Assembly: GCF_018638295.1 (NCBI RefSeq)
Contig: NZ_JABTTS010000010.1
Location: 327,618 to 391,617, forward strand
From: Streptomyces sp. CHD11
GTDB taxonomy: Bacteria; Actinomycetota; Actinomycetes; Streptomycetales; Streptomycetaceae
Reading direction: 5' to 3'
DNA length: 64,000 nucleotides
The stretch's first letter is position 1; every line of letters starts with the position of its first letter. Of this stretch, positions 1 through 8,523 are shown in pieces. A model generated the notes under the pieces. That model was not told where the DNA came from and made no database searches. It worked only from the letters and a program-made list of their open reading frames with translations. The position numbers were made by a program, and so were the translations under genes.

Positions 1-443
1 GGTAGTGCCGGGTCCATCTCCGCGCCGGGCACGCCCGGCCAGGTCATCCCGGTCGCCGGGTTGGTGGCGCGGTCCGCGCCGACGGAGAGCCTGTTGCCCT
101 GGTCGACGTGGGCGAACGCGTAGTTGATGTGGGTGATCTTCTCCCACGGGATGTCGGACGCGAGGTAGGCGGGCTTCCCGTCCTTGCCGGTGCGCCAGCC
201 GGTGAAGTAGCCGATCACGCGGCGCTGGTGGTCGTCGCCCATCTTCTCCCGGCCCGCCTGGTCGTAGACCGAGCAGTAGGGGACGTCGACACCCGGTGTG
301 GCGTACAGGCCGTCGGGACGGCAGGACTCCTGGTCGGCGGCGTGCGAGACGGTGGCGGGCAGGGCGGTGAGCAGCAGGCCCGCGACCGTGGCGGCGGCGG
401 CGAGCAGCGCGGGTCTCGCCCCGGGACGTGAGGGGGACGGCAC
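1..443 (-). CDS. Secreted family 18 chitinase, N-terminal part (cut by window edge)
   Basis: The 147 visible residues start with a GTG preceded by GGAGAGGA. Residues 1-36 look like a Sec signal peptide: arginines near residues 6-10, a hydrophobic run LLAAAATVAGLLLTALPA, then SHAAD. The mature part reads RVIGYFTGW followed by ITHINYAFAHV, the first two beta strands of the GH18 barrel that cleaves chitin outside the cell. The DxxDxDxE catalytic motif lies beyond position 1. The promoter has the same layout as that of the second chitinase at 14.3-15.5 kb, so the two are probably induced together. Family assignment is secure; domain content beyond residue 147 is unknown. Confidence 0.9.
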   Translation of the reverse strand, partial: MPSPSRPGARPALLAAAATVAGLLLTALPATVSHAADQESCRPDGLYATPGVDVPYCSVYDQAGREKMGDDHQRRVIGYFTGWRTGKDGKPAYLASDIPWEKITHINYAFAHVDQGNRLSVGADRATNPATGMTWPGVPGAEMDPAL

Positions 444-475
444 AGTGGGGTTCCTCTCCACGGAAGGTGGCTCGG

Positions 476-517
476 ACCCTAAGAGGACTAGACCAGAGCG
501 TCAATAGGTATGGACCA
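476..517 (-). promoter_or_regulatory. Chitinase promoter with 12-bp direct repeats
   Basis: On the minus strand a -35 TTGACG (504-499) and a -10 TAGGGT (481-476) are separated by 17 bp. A 12-bp repeat TGGTCTAGTCCT (495-484) lies in the spacer and a variant TGGTCCATACCT (517-506) lies just upstream of the -35. This is the direct-repeat layout known for Streptomyces chitinase promoters, and the repeat also resembles half of a DasR (dre) site. Confidence 0.85.
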
Positions 518-667
518 ATTGGGTCCGTACAAGAGGCGGCGGAACGGGGGGAGTTGCCGGAGGTGTTGACGGCCGGCGGCCCAGGGCGCCGCCGCCTGTG
601 AGCCACCCCACACTCCTCGCCCGGCTGCGGGGCGCCCGGTCGTGGCAAACTGGCCCTGTACCAGTAG

Positions 668-797
668 CAGCGCACTCCGGGGTCGGTGAAAGTCCGAACC
701 GGCGGTTACAGTCCGCGACCCGGTCGCTTCCAGCGGCCGGTTGACCAGGTGAAATTCCTGGACCGACGGTTAAAGTCCGGATGGGAGGCAGTGCGCG
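668..797 (+). promoter_or_regulatory. FMN riboswitch (RFN element)
   Basis: The conserved RFN blocks are present in order: CCGAACCGGCGGTTACAGTC, CCGCGACCC, GGTGAAATTCCTGGACCGAC, GGTTAAAGTCCGGATGGGAG. A closing P1 helix forms between GCGCAC (670-675) and GTGCGC (791-796). It sits 145 bp upstream of ribE. Downstream, TTCGCC (831-836) pairs with GGCGAA (842-847) around GTCGA, a small hairpin that may belong to the expression platform. By family knowledge FMN binding reduces expression of the rib genes; whether control here is at transcription or translation cannot be decided by eye. Confidence 0.95.
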
Positions 798-942
798 GCG
801 GGCGGGCATCCATGCGCGCCGCCGTACCGGTTCGCCGTCGAGGCGAACTCCGTCCGGCGTCGCTCCCGGTGTTCCCGCTCGTACTTTCTGCTCTCATCGG
901 CAGCCCCGGAGTCCGTGCCCCACAGGCAGGAGGACCCGGGAA

Positions 943-1557
943 GTGTTCACCGGAATCGTCGAAGAGCTGGGCGAGATCACCGCCGTCGAGACCCTCGACG
1001 ACGCCTGTCGCTTCCGGCTGCGCGGCCCCGTCGTCACCCAGGGCGCTCAGCACGGCGACTCCATCGCCGTCAACGGCGTCTGCCTCACCGTCGTCGAGCA
1101 CGAGGGCGACGAGTTCACCGCCGACGTGATGGCGGAGACCCTCAGCCGCTCCAGCCTCGGCGCCCTCGCCGTCGGCTCCCGCGTCAACCTCGAACGCCCC
1201 ACGGCCGTGGGCTCCCGCCTGGGCGGCCACATCGTGCAGGGGCACGTCGACGGCACGGGGGAGATCCTCGGCCGCGAGCCGTCGGAGAACTGGGAGATCG
1301 TGAAGATCTCCCTGCCCGCGGACCTCTCCCGCTACGTGGTGGAGAAGGGCTCCATCACCGTCGACGGCATCAGCCTCACCGTCGTCGACGCCGGAGCCGA
1401 CCACTTCACCGTCAGCCTCATCCCCACCACGCTCGCCCTGACCACGCTCGGCCGCAAGCGGCCCGGCGATCCGGTCAACCTCGAGGTGGACATCATCGCC
1501 AAGTACGTCGAGCGGATGCTCGGCGACCGCGTCACCGGGACGGGGGCGGCCCGGTGA
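943..1557 (+). CDS. ribE: Riboflavin synthase (alpha chain)
   Basis: A 204-aa protein that dismutates two 6,7-dimethyl-8-ribityllumazine molecules into riboflavin. The GTG start is chosen because AGGAGGA lies 8 nt upstream and the product then begins [12 protein letters not shown], the invariant N-terminus of this family (first residue read as Met). It consists of two lumazine-binding repeats: the first with NGVCLTV and the second with [13 protein letters not shown] followed by DGISLTVVD. Length is normal. The stop overlaps the start of the downstream transporter gene (GTGA), so translation is probably coupled. First gene behind the FMN riboswitch. Confidence 0.97.
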   Translation: MFTGIVEELGEITAVETLDDACRFRLRGPVVTQGAQHGDSIAVNGVCLTVVEHEGDEFTADVMAETLSRSSLGALAVGSRVNLERPTAVGSRLGGHIVQGHVDGTGEILGREPSENWEIVKISLPADLSRYVVEKGSITVDGISLTVVDAGADHFTVSLIPTTLALTTLGRKRPGDPVNLEVDIIAKYVERMLGDRVTGTGAAR

Positions 1558-2195
1558 ACTGGCTCAACTCCGAGGCGTTCACCCTTCTCGGCCAGCACAT
1601 CAAATGGTCGGACATGATCGGCAACGTGGTCGGTCTGATCGCCCTCGCGCTCGGCTGGCGGCGCTCCATCTGGACCTGGCCCGCCCAGTTCGCCTCCGGC
1701 CTGGTCCTCTTCGGGGCCTTCGCCACCGCCCACCTCTCCGGCAGCGCGGGCAAGCAGCTCGTCGTCATGCTGGTCGCCTCCTGGGGCTTCTGGCAGTGGA
1801 ACCGCGGCCGGCAGCAGGCACAGGACGGCTCCATCGCCGTACGGTTCGCCACCTGGCGCGAGCGCGGCACCCTGCTGGCCGGGGCCGCTCTCGGCACCCT
1901 CGCCGTCGGCGGGCTGTTCACCCTCTACCCGTCCCTGTCCTGGGACCCCTGGCCGGACGCCTACATCTTCGTCGGCACGATCGTCGCCATGTACGCCCAG
2001 GCCCGCGGCATGGTCGAGTTCTGGTTCGCCTGGCTGCTGGTCGACCTGGTCGGCGTCCCGCTGAACTTCGCCAACGGCTTCGCCTTCTCCGGCTTCGTCT
2101 ACGTCATCTACGGCGCACTGGTCCTGTGGGGCCTGCGCGACTGGTGGCTGCGCACCCGCGACGCGCGGCCCGCCCTGGAAGGAGCGCCGGCATGA
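1554..2195 (+). CDS. ribM: Riboflavin transporter, PnuC-like family
   Basis: A 213-aa polytopic membrane protein. Hydrophobic segments alternate with short loops (for example [90 protein letters not shown]), about seven in all. WQWNR and the W-LVD segment are typical of the PnuC fold. PnuC carries nicotinamide riboside, but members inside FMN-regulated rib operons of actinobacteria (RibM/PnuX) take up riboflavin, and the riboswitch context supports that role. It overlaps ribE by 4 bp and ribBA by 4 bp. Confidence 0.9.
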   Translation: MNWLNSEAFTLLGQHIKWSDMIGNVVGLIALALGWRRSIWTWPAQFASGLVLFGAFATAHLSGSAGKQLVVMLVASWGFWQWNRGRQQAQDGSIAVRFATWRERGTLLAGAALGTLAVGGLFTLYPSLSWDPWPDAYIFVGTIVAMYAQARGMVEFWFAWLLVDLVGVPLNFANGFAFSGFVYVIYGALVLWGLRDWWLRTRDARPALEGAPA

Positions 2196-3478
2196 GTACG
2201 GCACCGATCCTCTACGACACCGAGGACCTCGACCTCCGGCTCGATCCCGTCGAGCGGGCCGTCGCCGACATAGCGGCCGGCCGGCCGGTCGTGGTCGTCG
2301 ACGACGAGGACCGGGAGAACGAGGGCGACCTCGTCATCGCCGCCGAGATGGCGACCGAGGAGATCGTCGCCTTCATGATGAGCGAATGCCGGGGTCTGAT
2401 CTGCGCCCCCATGGAGGGGGACGAACTGGACCGGCTGCGCCTCCCGCAGATGGTCGACGACAACACCGAGTCGATGAAGACCGCGTTCACCGTCTCCGTC
2501 GACGCCTCCGCCGCCCACGGAGTGACCACCGGCATCTCCGCCGCCGACCGTGCCGCCACGCTCCGGCTGCTGGCGGCCGGCACCGCCGCACCCGCGGATC
2601 TCGTCCGCCCCGGCCACGTCTTCCCGCTGCGTGCCCGCCCCGGCGGCGTCCTGGTGCGCGACGGGCACACCGAGGCCGCGGTCGACCTCGCCCGCCTCGC
2701 GGGACTGCGCCCGGCCGGCGCCATCGTCGAGATCGCCGGCGAGGACGGCCGCATGCTGCGGCTGCCCGAGCTGGTCCCGTTCGCCCGCAAGCACGGCCTG
2801 ACGATCATCTCCATCGAAGACCTGACCGCCTACCGCCGCTCCGCCGAACCCACCGTCCGCCGCGAGGCCGAGGTACGGCTGCCCACCGCCCACGGCACCT
2901 TCACCGCGTACGGCTACCGCTCCACCGTCGACGGCGTCGAGCACGTCGCCCTCGTCCACGGCGAACTCGGCGACGGCGAGGACGTCCTCGTCCGCGTCCA
3001 CTCCGAATGCCTTACCGGCGACATCTTCGGCTCCCAGCGCTGCGACTGCGGTCCCCAGCTGGACGCCTCCCTGGAGCGCATCCAGGGCGAGGGCCGGGGC
3101 GTCGTCGTCTACCTGCGCGGACACGAGGGACGCGGTATCGGCCTGATGTCCAAGCTGCGCGCCTACGAACTGCAGGAGCGCGGCCGGGACACCCTCGACG
3201 CCAACCTCGAACTCGGCCTGCCCGCCGACGCCCGCGACTACGGCGCCGGCGCGCAGATCCTCGCCGACCTCGGGGTCCGCGGCGTCCGCCTGCTGACCAA
3301 CAACCCCGACAAGTCCGACGCGCTCGTCCGCCACGGCATCGAGGTCATCAGGCGCGAGCCGATGCCCGTCACCGCGAGCGAGCACAACCTCCGCTACCTG
3401 CGCACCAAGCGGGACCGGATGGGCCATGACCTGCCCTGGCTGGACACGCCGACCGTGCCCGCCTGCGGCAACCAGTAA
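2192..3478 (+). CDS. ribBA: Bifunctional DHBP synthase / GTP cyclohydrolase II
   Basis: A 428-aa fusion feeding both branches of riboflavin synthesis. The N-terminal half (about 1-205) makes 3,4-dihydroxy-2-butanone 4-phosphate from ribulose 5-phosphate and shows the acidic metal-binding motif [10 protein letters not shown] near residues 37-46. The C-terminal half (about 215-420) opens GTP and has the zinc ligands C273, C284 and C286 within [17 protein letters not shown], followed by [10 protein letters not shown]. The ATG start has GGAG upstream and overlaps the ribM stop. Actinobacteria usually carry this fused form, often named ribA. Confidence 0.97.
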   Translation: MSTAPILYDTEDLDLRLDPVERAVADIAAGRPVVVVDDEDRENEGDLVIAAEMATEEIVAFMMSECRGLICAPMEGDELDRLRLPQMVDDNTESMKTAFTVSVDASAAHGVTTGISAADRAATLRLLAAGTAAPADLVRPGHVFPLRARPGGVLVRDGHTEAAVDLARLAGLRPAGAIVEIAGEDGRMLRLPELVPFARKHGLTIISIEDLTAYRRSAEPTVRREAEVRLPTAHGTFTAYGYRSTVDGVEHVALVHGELGDGEDVLVRVHSECLTGDIFGSQRCDCGPQLDASLERIQGEGRGVVVYLRGHEGRGIGLMSKLRAYELQERGRDTLDANLELGLPADARDYGAGAQILADLGVRGVRLLTNNPDKSDALVRHGIEVIRREPMPVTASEHNLRYLRTKRDRMGHDLPWLDTPTVPACGNQ

Positions 3479-3499
3479 CGAGAACCACCGAGGAGTGAC

Positions 3500-3985
3500 G
3501 TGAGCGGCAAGGGTGCACCGGAACTGTCCGTACGCGATGTGGGGGACCTGCGGGTCGCCGTCGTCGCGGCACAGTGGCACGAGAAGGTGATGGACGGACT
3601 GGTGGACGGCGCCCTGCGCGCCCTGCACGACCTCGGCATCGACGAGCCGACCCTGCTCCGGGTCCCCGGCAGCTGGGAACTCCCCGTCGTCGCCAAGGTC
3701 CTGGCCGGCCGGGGCTACGACGCGGTCGTCGCCCTCGGCGTCGTCATCCGTGGCGGCACACCCCACTTCGACTACGTGTGCCAGGGCGTCACCCAGGGCC
3801 TCACCCAGGTCTCCGTGGACACCGGGGTGCCCGTCGGCTTCGGCCTGCTCACCTGCGACGACGAGGAGCAGGCACTGGACCGCGCCGGACTGGAAGGCTC
3901 CAGCGAGGACAAGGGCCACGAGGCGGTCACCGCGGCCGTGGCGACCGCCGCGTGCCTGCGTTCGGTATCCGAACCCTGGCGGTGA
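3500..3985 (+). CDS. ribH: 6,7-dimethyl-8-ribityllumazine synthase
   Basis: A 161-aa protein that condenses the RibB and RibA/RibG products to the lumazine used by RibE. Family signatures are [22 protein letters not shown] (with the conserved catalytic histidine) and [19 protein letters not shown]. The GTG start has GAGGAGTGAC just upstream, 21 bp after the ribBA stop. Length is standard. It closes the riboflavin part of the operon; the deaminase/reductase ribG(D) is not in this cluster, so the pathway needs a gene elsewhere. Confidence 0.97.
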   Translation: MSGKGAPELSVRDVGDLRVAVVAAQWHEKVMDGLVDGALRALHDLGIDEPTLLRVPGSWELPVVAKVLAGRGYDAVVALGVVIRGGTPHFDYVCQGVTQGLTQVSVDTGVPVGFGLLTCDDEEQALDRAGLEGSSEDKGHEAVTAAVATAACLRSVSEPWR

Positions 3986-4019
3986 GCAGTCCCCGTCAGC
4001 GCGTAGGGTAAGGACCACC

Positions 4020-4292
4020 ATGTCCAAGAAGACGTTCGAGGAGCTCTTCACCGAGCTCCAGCAGAAGGCCGCCCAGGGCGACCCCGCCACCTCCCGCACC
4101 GCCGAGCTGGTCGACAAGGGCGTCCACGCCATCGGCAAGAAGGTCGTCGAGGAGGCAGCCGAGGTCTGGATGGCCGCCGAGTACGAGGGCAGGGAAGCGG
4201 CCGCCGAGGAGATCTCGCAGCTGCTCTACCACGTCCAGGTGATGATGGTCGCCCGCGGCATCTCCCTCGACGACGTCTACGCCCACCTGTAA
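4020..4292 (+). CDS. hisE: Phosphoribosyl-ATP pyrophosphatase
   Basis: A 90-aa enzyme for the second step of histidine synthesis, converting PR-ATP to PR-AMP. The sequence [32 protein letters not shown] and [17 protein letters not shown] carries the glutamate-rich metal site of the MazG/HisE fold. It is the stand-alone form, not fused to HisI. The ATG follows AAGGACCACC after a 34-bp gap from ribH, so it may be reached by readthrough from the rib operon. It lies 49 bp upstream of hisG, which acts immediately before it in the pathway. Confidence 0.95.
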   Translation: MSKKTFEELFTELQQKAAQGDPATSRTAELVDKGVHAIGKKVVEEAAEVWMAAEYEGREAAAEEISQLLYHVQVMMVARGISLDDVYAHL

Positions 4293-4341
4293 ACCGCCGT
4301 CGTCCGCGACGCACCCCCGCACACCGAAGGAAGCCGACCTC

Positions 4342-5205
4342 ATGCTGCGCATCGCCGTCCCCAACAAGGGTTCCCTGTCCGGCCCCGCGGGGGAGATGCT
4401 GCATGAGGCCGGCTACCAGCAGCGCCGCGAGTCCAAGGAACTGCGGATCGTCGACCCGACGAACGAGGTGGAGTTCTTCTACCTCCGCCCCCGCGACATC
4501 GCGATCTACGTCTCCTCCGGCAAGCTCGACATCGGCATCACCGGCCGCGACCTGCTCGTCGACTCCGGCGCCGAAGCCGAGGAGATCCTCCCCCTCGGCT
4601 TCGCCCGCTCCACCTTCCGCTTCGCCACCAGGCCCGGCACGGCGAACGACGTCGCCGGCCTCAGCGGCAGGACGGTCGCCACCTCCTACGAGGGGATCGT
4701 CGCCAAGCACCTCGCCGACCACGGCATCGACGCCTCCGTCGTCCACCTCGACGGCGCCGTCGAGACCGCCATCGAACTGGGCGTCGCCGAGGTCATCGCC
4801 GACGTCGTCGAGACCGGCACCTCGCTGCGCAACGCGGGCCTGGAGGTCTTCGGCGAGCCGATCATGAAGTCCGAGGCGGTCGTCATCCGCCGCACCGGCG
4901 CCACCGCCGGCGGCGACGAGACCGCCGAGCCCAAGGTGCAGCAGTTCCTGCGCCGTCTCCAGGGCGTCCTGGTCGCCCGCACGTACGTGATGATGGACTA
5001 CGACTGCCGGGTCGAGCAGCTCGAGAAGGCCGTCGCGCTCACCCCGGGCCTGGAGTCCCCGACCGTCTCCCCGCTGCACAACGAGGGCTGGGTCGCCGTC
5101 CGCGCCATGGTCCCGTCCAAGGAAGCACAGCGGATCATGGACGACCTCTACGACATCGGCGCCCGCGCCATCCTCACCACGGCCATCCACGCCTGCCGCC
5201 TCTGA
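4342..5205 (+). CDS. hisG: ATP phosphoribosyltransferase, long form
   Basis: A 287-aa enzyme for the committed step of histidine synthesis (ATP + PRPP to PR-ATP). The N-terminal catalytic part shows MLRIAVPNKGSLSG, IAIYVSSGKLDIGITGRDLL and ADVVETGTSLRNAGLEVFGE. The last about 75 residues, from VLVARTYVMMDYDC to ARAILTTAIHACRL, form the ACT-like regulatory domain that gives histidine feedback inhibition in long-form HisG. It therefore does not need HisZ. GAAGGAAG precedes the ATG. Confidence 0.96.
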   Translation: MLRIAVPNKGSLSGPAGEMLHEAGYQQRRESKELRIVDPTNEVEFFYLRPRDIAIYVSSGKLDIGITGRDLLVDSGAEAEEILPLGFARSTFRFATRPGTANDVAGLSGRTVATSYEGIVAKHLADHGIDASVVHLDGAVETAIELGVAEVIADVVETGTSLRNAGLEVFGEPIMKSEAVVIRRTGATAGGDETAEPKVQQFLRRLQGVLVARTYVMMDYDCRVEQLEKAVALTPGLESPTVSPLHNEGWVAVRAMVPSKEAQRIMDDLYDIGARAILTTAIHACRL

Positions 5206-5225
5206 CCGGGACCCGGAGCACCTTC

Positions 5226-5696
5226 ATGTCGGAACCCGCGCCGGGCCCGCTGCCCACCCTGCCCGTCACCTTCCGTCCGGCCCGCACCCGGGCGGTGCTG
5301 CTCACGGCCGGCACCGTGCTGTTCGCGGTCATCACCCTCGTCGCGCTGCTCCTGGAGCAACTCGGCCCGGGGGAGCGGGCCAGCTTCGTGATCACCGCGG
5401 CCCTGCTGGCGGGCGTGCTCTTCCTGCTGGCCCGGCCCAAGGTCGTCGCCGACGAGGCGGGCGTCACCGTCGTCAACATCATGAGCCGGCGCCGTCTGGA
5501 GTGGGCGGAGATCCTTCGGGTGAACCTCCGCGCGGGTGATCCCTGGGTCTTCCTCGACCTCAGCGACGGCACCAGCATGCCCGCCCTCGGCATCCAGCCG
5601 GGCATCGCCCGGGCACGCGCCGTCGCCGACGCACGCGCCCTGCGGGCACTGGTCGAGGACCGCTGCGCGGCCGGTCCCGGCACGGCGGACGGCTGA
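5226..5696 (+). CDS. Small membrane protein with PH-like domain
   Basis: A 156-aa protein. Residues about 22-44 (RAVLLTAGTVLFAVITLVALL) and 54-71 (FVITAALLAGVLFLLARP) form two membrane segments. The rest, from VVADEAGVTVVNIMSRRRLEWAEILRV to the end, has the strand pattern and the W-EI motif of small bacterial PH domains. It starts 20 bp after hisG and is probably the last gene of the transcript. Its function is unknown; the link to histidine synthesis is positional only. Confidence 0.8.
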   Translation: MSEPAPGPLPTLPVTFRPARTRAVLLTAGTVLFAVITLVALLLEQLGPGERASFVITAALLAGVLFLLARPKVVADEAGVTVVNIMSRRRLEWAEILRVNLRAGDPWVFLDLSDGTSMPALGIQPGIARARAVADARALRALVEDRCAAGPGTADG

Positions 5697-5799
5697 CGGA
5701 CCTCCCGGCGGGCCGCCACAGCGGGACCGCCGGGGGACGCCCGGAGGAAGCACCGGGGCCGTCCACCTGCCGCAGTCGCCCATGTCTTGACTAATCTGT

Positions 5800-5831
5800 G
5801 GGCACGGGCGCGACGACAGCGCCCGTGTCCC
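5800..5831 (+). terminator. Strong hairpin after the rib-his operon
   Basis: GGGCACGGGCGC pairs with GCGCCCGTGTCCC around GACGACA, with one bulged base. It lies about 100 bp after the PH-domain gene and 155 bp before the next gene. There is no T-tract. It is either an intrinsic terminator of the Streptomyces type or part of the leader of the CNNM genes. The remaining bases from 5697 to 5985 show a second short inverted repeat (GGACGGACCGTCC) and nothing else I can name. Confidence 0.5.
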
Positions 5832-5985
5832 TGCCGCCCCGCCCGGTGGCCCAGGGGCTCCAGCTACCCGAGGAGTGACACCCTCCGGCGATGGACGGAC
5901 CGTCCTGCAGTATCTGCGCCGCCCCCTGCCGACATAGCGCGGACCCGTCTTCCCGGGTTCGCGCACATGTGGAGGCGGCGGCATC

Positions 5986-7317
5986 ATGACCACCCCCCTG
6001 CTGCTGCTCGCAGCCGCGTTCCTGCTGATCCTGGCCAACGGATTCTTCGTGGCCGCCGAGTTCGGCCTCGTGACCGTCGAACGCGCGGACGCCGAACGGG
6101 CCGCCGCGAGCGGCGACCGGCGCGCCCGCCGGGTCGTCGCCTCGCTGAGAGAACTGTCCTTCCAGCTCTCCGGCACCCAGCTCGGCATCACCATCACCTC
6201 CCTCGTCGTCGGCATGCTGGCCCAGCCGGCGCTCGCCGCGCTGCTGCACGGCCCCTTCACCGCCCTCGGCATACCCCGGACAGCGGTCACCGGCGTCTGT
6301 GTCGTCGTGGGCATACTGCTGGCCTCGGCCGTGCAGATGGTGATCGGCGAACTCGTGCCCAAGAACTGGGCGGTCTCCCGCCCGCTGCAGGTCGCCCGCT
6401 TCGTGGCCGGACCGCAGCACGCGTTCGCACGGCTGTTCCGTCCGGTCATCGCCGGACTGAACGCCGTGGCCAACCGCCTGGTGCGCCTGCTCGGCATCGA
6501 GCCCGCCGAGGAGCCGGCCTCCGCCCGCACCCCGGGCGAACTCGTCTCCCTGGCCCGGCACTCGGCCCGTGCCGGGGCCCTGGAACAGGACACGGCGGAC
6601 CTCTTCGTCCGCACCCTGTCCCTGAGCGGGCTGACCGCACAGCACGTCATGACCCCGCGCGTGCGGGTCAGCGCCCTGCACGCGTCGGCCACCGCCGAGG
6701 ACGTGGTCAACCTGACCCGGGCCACCGGTCTGTCCCGCTTCCCCGTGTACCGGGACCGGATCGACGAGATCGCCGGAATGGTCCATCTCAAGGACGCCCT
6801 CGCCGTGTCCGTACGGGACCGGCTGCGCACCCCCGTGGGCCGTATCGCCCGCCCGGCCCTGATGGTCCCCGAAACCCTGCCCGTACGGCCGCTGCTCACG
6901 CGGCTGCGCAGCGAACAGCCCATCGCGGTCGTCGTCGACGAGTACGGCGGCACGGCCGGCGTGGTCACGCTCGAGGACATCGTCGAGGAGATCGTCGGCG
7001 AGGTGCGCGACGAGCACGACGGACAGGACGTCCCCGAGATCACCGCGGCCCCGCCCGAGGACGGCAGCCCGGCGTGGGACGTCGACGGCGGAGCCCGCGT
7101 CGACATCCTGCTGCGCATGGGCCTGGAGGTGCCCGAGGGCCCCTACGAGACGGTGGCCGGCCTGGTCGCCGATCTGCTCGGCCGTATCCCGGCCGTCGGC
7201 GACCGCGCGGAACTGCCCGGCTGGCGCCTGTCGGTCCGCCGGGTCGGCCACTACCGCGCCGAACGCGTCCGGCTGGTCAGAACGGCCCCGCTGCCCCTGG
7301 TGGAGGCGGCCGGATGA
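5986..7317 (+). CDS. CNNM/CorC-type membrane protein with CBS pair
   Basis: A 443-aa protein of the UPF0053/hemolysin C family. The N-terminal about 190 residues form the CNNM (DUF21) membrane domain, with LLLAAAFLLILANGFFVAAEF, QLGITITSLVVGMLAQP and VIGELVPKNWAV. Residues about 205-335 hold two CBS motifs (VMTPRVRVSALHASATAEDV and VVVDEYGGTAGVVTLEDIVEEIVGE). The last about 80 residues are a CorC_HlyC domain. Bacterial relatives act in magnesium or cobalt efflux and resistance. It overlaps its neighbour by 4 bp (ATGA); the pair is one unit and probably a heterodimer. The substrate is not shown by the sequence. Confidence 0.9.
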   Translation: MTTPLLLLAAAFLLILANGFFVAAEFGLVTVERADAERAAASGDRRARRVVASLRELSFQLSGTQLGITITSLVVGMLAQPALAALLHGPFTALGIPRTAVTGVCVVVGILLASAVQMVIGELVPKNWAVSRPLQVARFVAGPQHAFARLFRPVIAGLNAVANRLVRLLGIEPAEEPASARTPGELVSLARHSARAGALEQDTADLFVRTLSLSGLTAQHVMTPRVRVSALHASATAEDVVNLTRATGLSRFPVYRDRIDEIAGMVHLKDALAVSVRDRLRTPVGRIARPALMVPETLPVRPLLTRLRSEQPIAVVVDEYGGTAGVVTLEDIVEEIVGEVRDEHDGQDVPEITAAPPEDGSPAWDVDGGARVDILLRMGLEVPEGPYETVAGLVADLLGRIPAVGDRAELPGWRLSVRRVGHYRAERVRLVRTAPLPLVEAAG

Positions 7318-8390
7318 GCGCCCTGCACCTGCTGTTCGCCGCGCTGCTCGTGCTGGCCAACGGCTTCTTCGTCGGCGCGGAGTTCGCGCTGGTCTCGGTC
7401 CGCCGCAGCCAGATCGAGCCGCTCGGCAGCGCCCGGGCCCGCCAGGTGCTGTACGGCCTGGAGCATCTGCCGCGGATGATGGCGGCCGCCCAGTTCGGCA
7501 TCACCGTCTGCTCGCTCACCCTCGGCGCGGTCGCCGAACCGACGGTCGCCCGTCTGCTGGAGCCCGTCTTCGCCTGGATGCACGTACCGCACGGACTGAT
7601 TCACCCGCTCGGCTACGTCATCGCGCTCGCCGTCGTCGTCTTCTTCCACCTCGTCATCGGCGAGATGGTCCCGAAGAACCTGGCGATGGCGGCACCGGAG
7701 ACGGCCGCGCTGTGGCTGAGCCCGGGCCTGGTCCGGTTCGCCCGCCTGTGCGGGCCGGTCACCGCCGCGCTCGGCGCCTGCGCCCAGGCCGTGCTGCGCC
7801 TCTTCCACGTCGAGCCGAAGGACGAGATCGGGGCCGTCTTCACCAGCGAGCAGCTCAACCGGCTGGTGGAGGACTCCGGCCAGGCGGGCCTCCTGGACCC
7901 CGAGGAGGCCGAACGGCTGGAGGACGCGCTGGAGCTGGGCTCCCGCCCGGTGACCGACGTCCTGCTGGAGGGCGAGTCGCTGGTGACGGTCACCCCCGCG
8001 GTCACCCCGGAGCAGATCGTGGAACTCACCGCCCGCACCGGCTACTCACGCTTCCCGGTGGCCGCGGAGAGCGGCGTCTTCCTGGGCTACCTGCACGTCA
8101 AGGACGTACTGGACCTGGAGGAGCCCGACCGGGCCGTCCCGCGGCACCTCTGGCGCCCCATGCCGACCCTGCGCCCCGAACTCCCCCTGGACGACGCCCT
8201 CACCGTGATGCGCCGCGCCGCGACCCACCTCGCCCAGGTCTCCCGCCCCACCGGCAGGATCCTCGGCCTGGTCGCCCTGGAGGACGTGCTGGAACTCCTG
8301 GTGGGCGAGGTGCGCGACCCGGCCCACAGAGAGGTGACGCTCACCCCCCAGCGCACCACCGACACCGCCGAGCGGACCCTGACCACCTGA
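7314..8390 (+). CDS. CNNM-type membrane protein, partner of upstream paralogue
   Basis: A 358-aa paralogue of the preceding protein. The CNNM domain again begins LFAALLVLANGFFVGAEFALV and has QFGITVCSLTLGAVAEP and VIGEMVPKNLAMAAPE, followed by two CBS motifs (PVTDVLLEGESLVTVTPAVT and RILGLVALEDVLELLVGEV). Unlike its partner it ends soon after the second CBS motif and lacks the CorC_HlyC domain. The ATG overlaps the upstream stop. Tandem long/short CNNM pairs are common in Streptomyces, which fits a complex of two unequal subunits; that is inference. Confidence 0.88.
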   Translation: MSALHLLFAALLVLANGFFVGAEFALVSVRRSQIEPLGSARARQVLYGLEHLPRMMAAAQFGITVCSLTLGAVAEPTVARLLEPVFAWMHVPHGLIHPLGYVIALAVVVFFHLVIGEMVPKNLAMAAPETAALWLSPGLVRFARLCGPVTAALGACAQAVLRLFHVEPKDEIGAVFTSEQLNRLVEDSGQAGLLDPEEAERLEDALELGSRPVTDVLLEGESLVTVTPAVTPEQIVELTARTGYSRFPVAAESGVFLGYLHVKDVLDLEEPDRAVPRHLWRPMPTLRPELPLDDALTVMRRAATHLAQVSRPTGRILGLVALEDVLELLVGEVRDPAHREVTLTPQRTTDTAERTLTT

Positions 8391-8432
8391 CCGCCCGACC
8401 ACGCGCGCGCCGCCCCCACCGCGGGTATTCGT

Positions 8433-8470
8433 GCCTCCCCCGCTCGAGCGAAGCCGAGAGTGGGGGAGGC
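8433..8470. terminator. Hairpin between convergent genes; Streptomyces interspersed-repeat type
   Basis: GCCTCCCCC pairs with GGGGGAGGC around a GCTCGAGCGAAGCCGAGAGT loop region that has internal pairing (CTCG/CGAG). It lies between two convergent genes and probably stops transcription from both sides. This exact kind of sequence, a CTCGAGCGAAGCCGAGAG loop between CCCCC and GGGGG, recurs between genes in many Streptomyces genomes (recall, not searched). Confidence 0.75.
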
Positions 8471-8523
8471 GCCCCTTCAGCGGGGCGATCGGCAACCCCG
8501 TACGCCGGACTCATGCCGGCGTT

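Noticed and set aside
5800..5985. Known riboswitch (M-box, yybP-ykoY or ydaO) before the CNNM genes
   Set aside because: The leader has hairpins, but I could not match the conserved sequence blocks of any of these classes.
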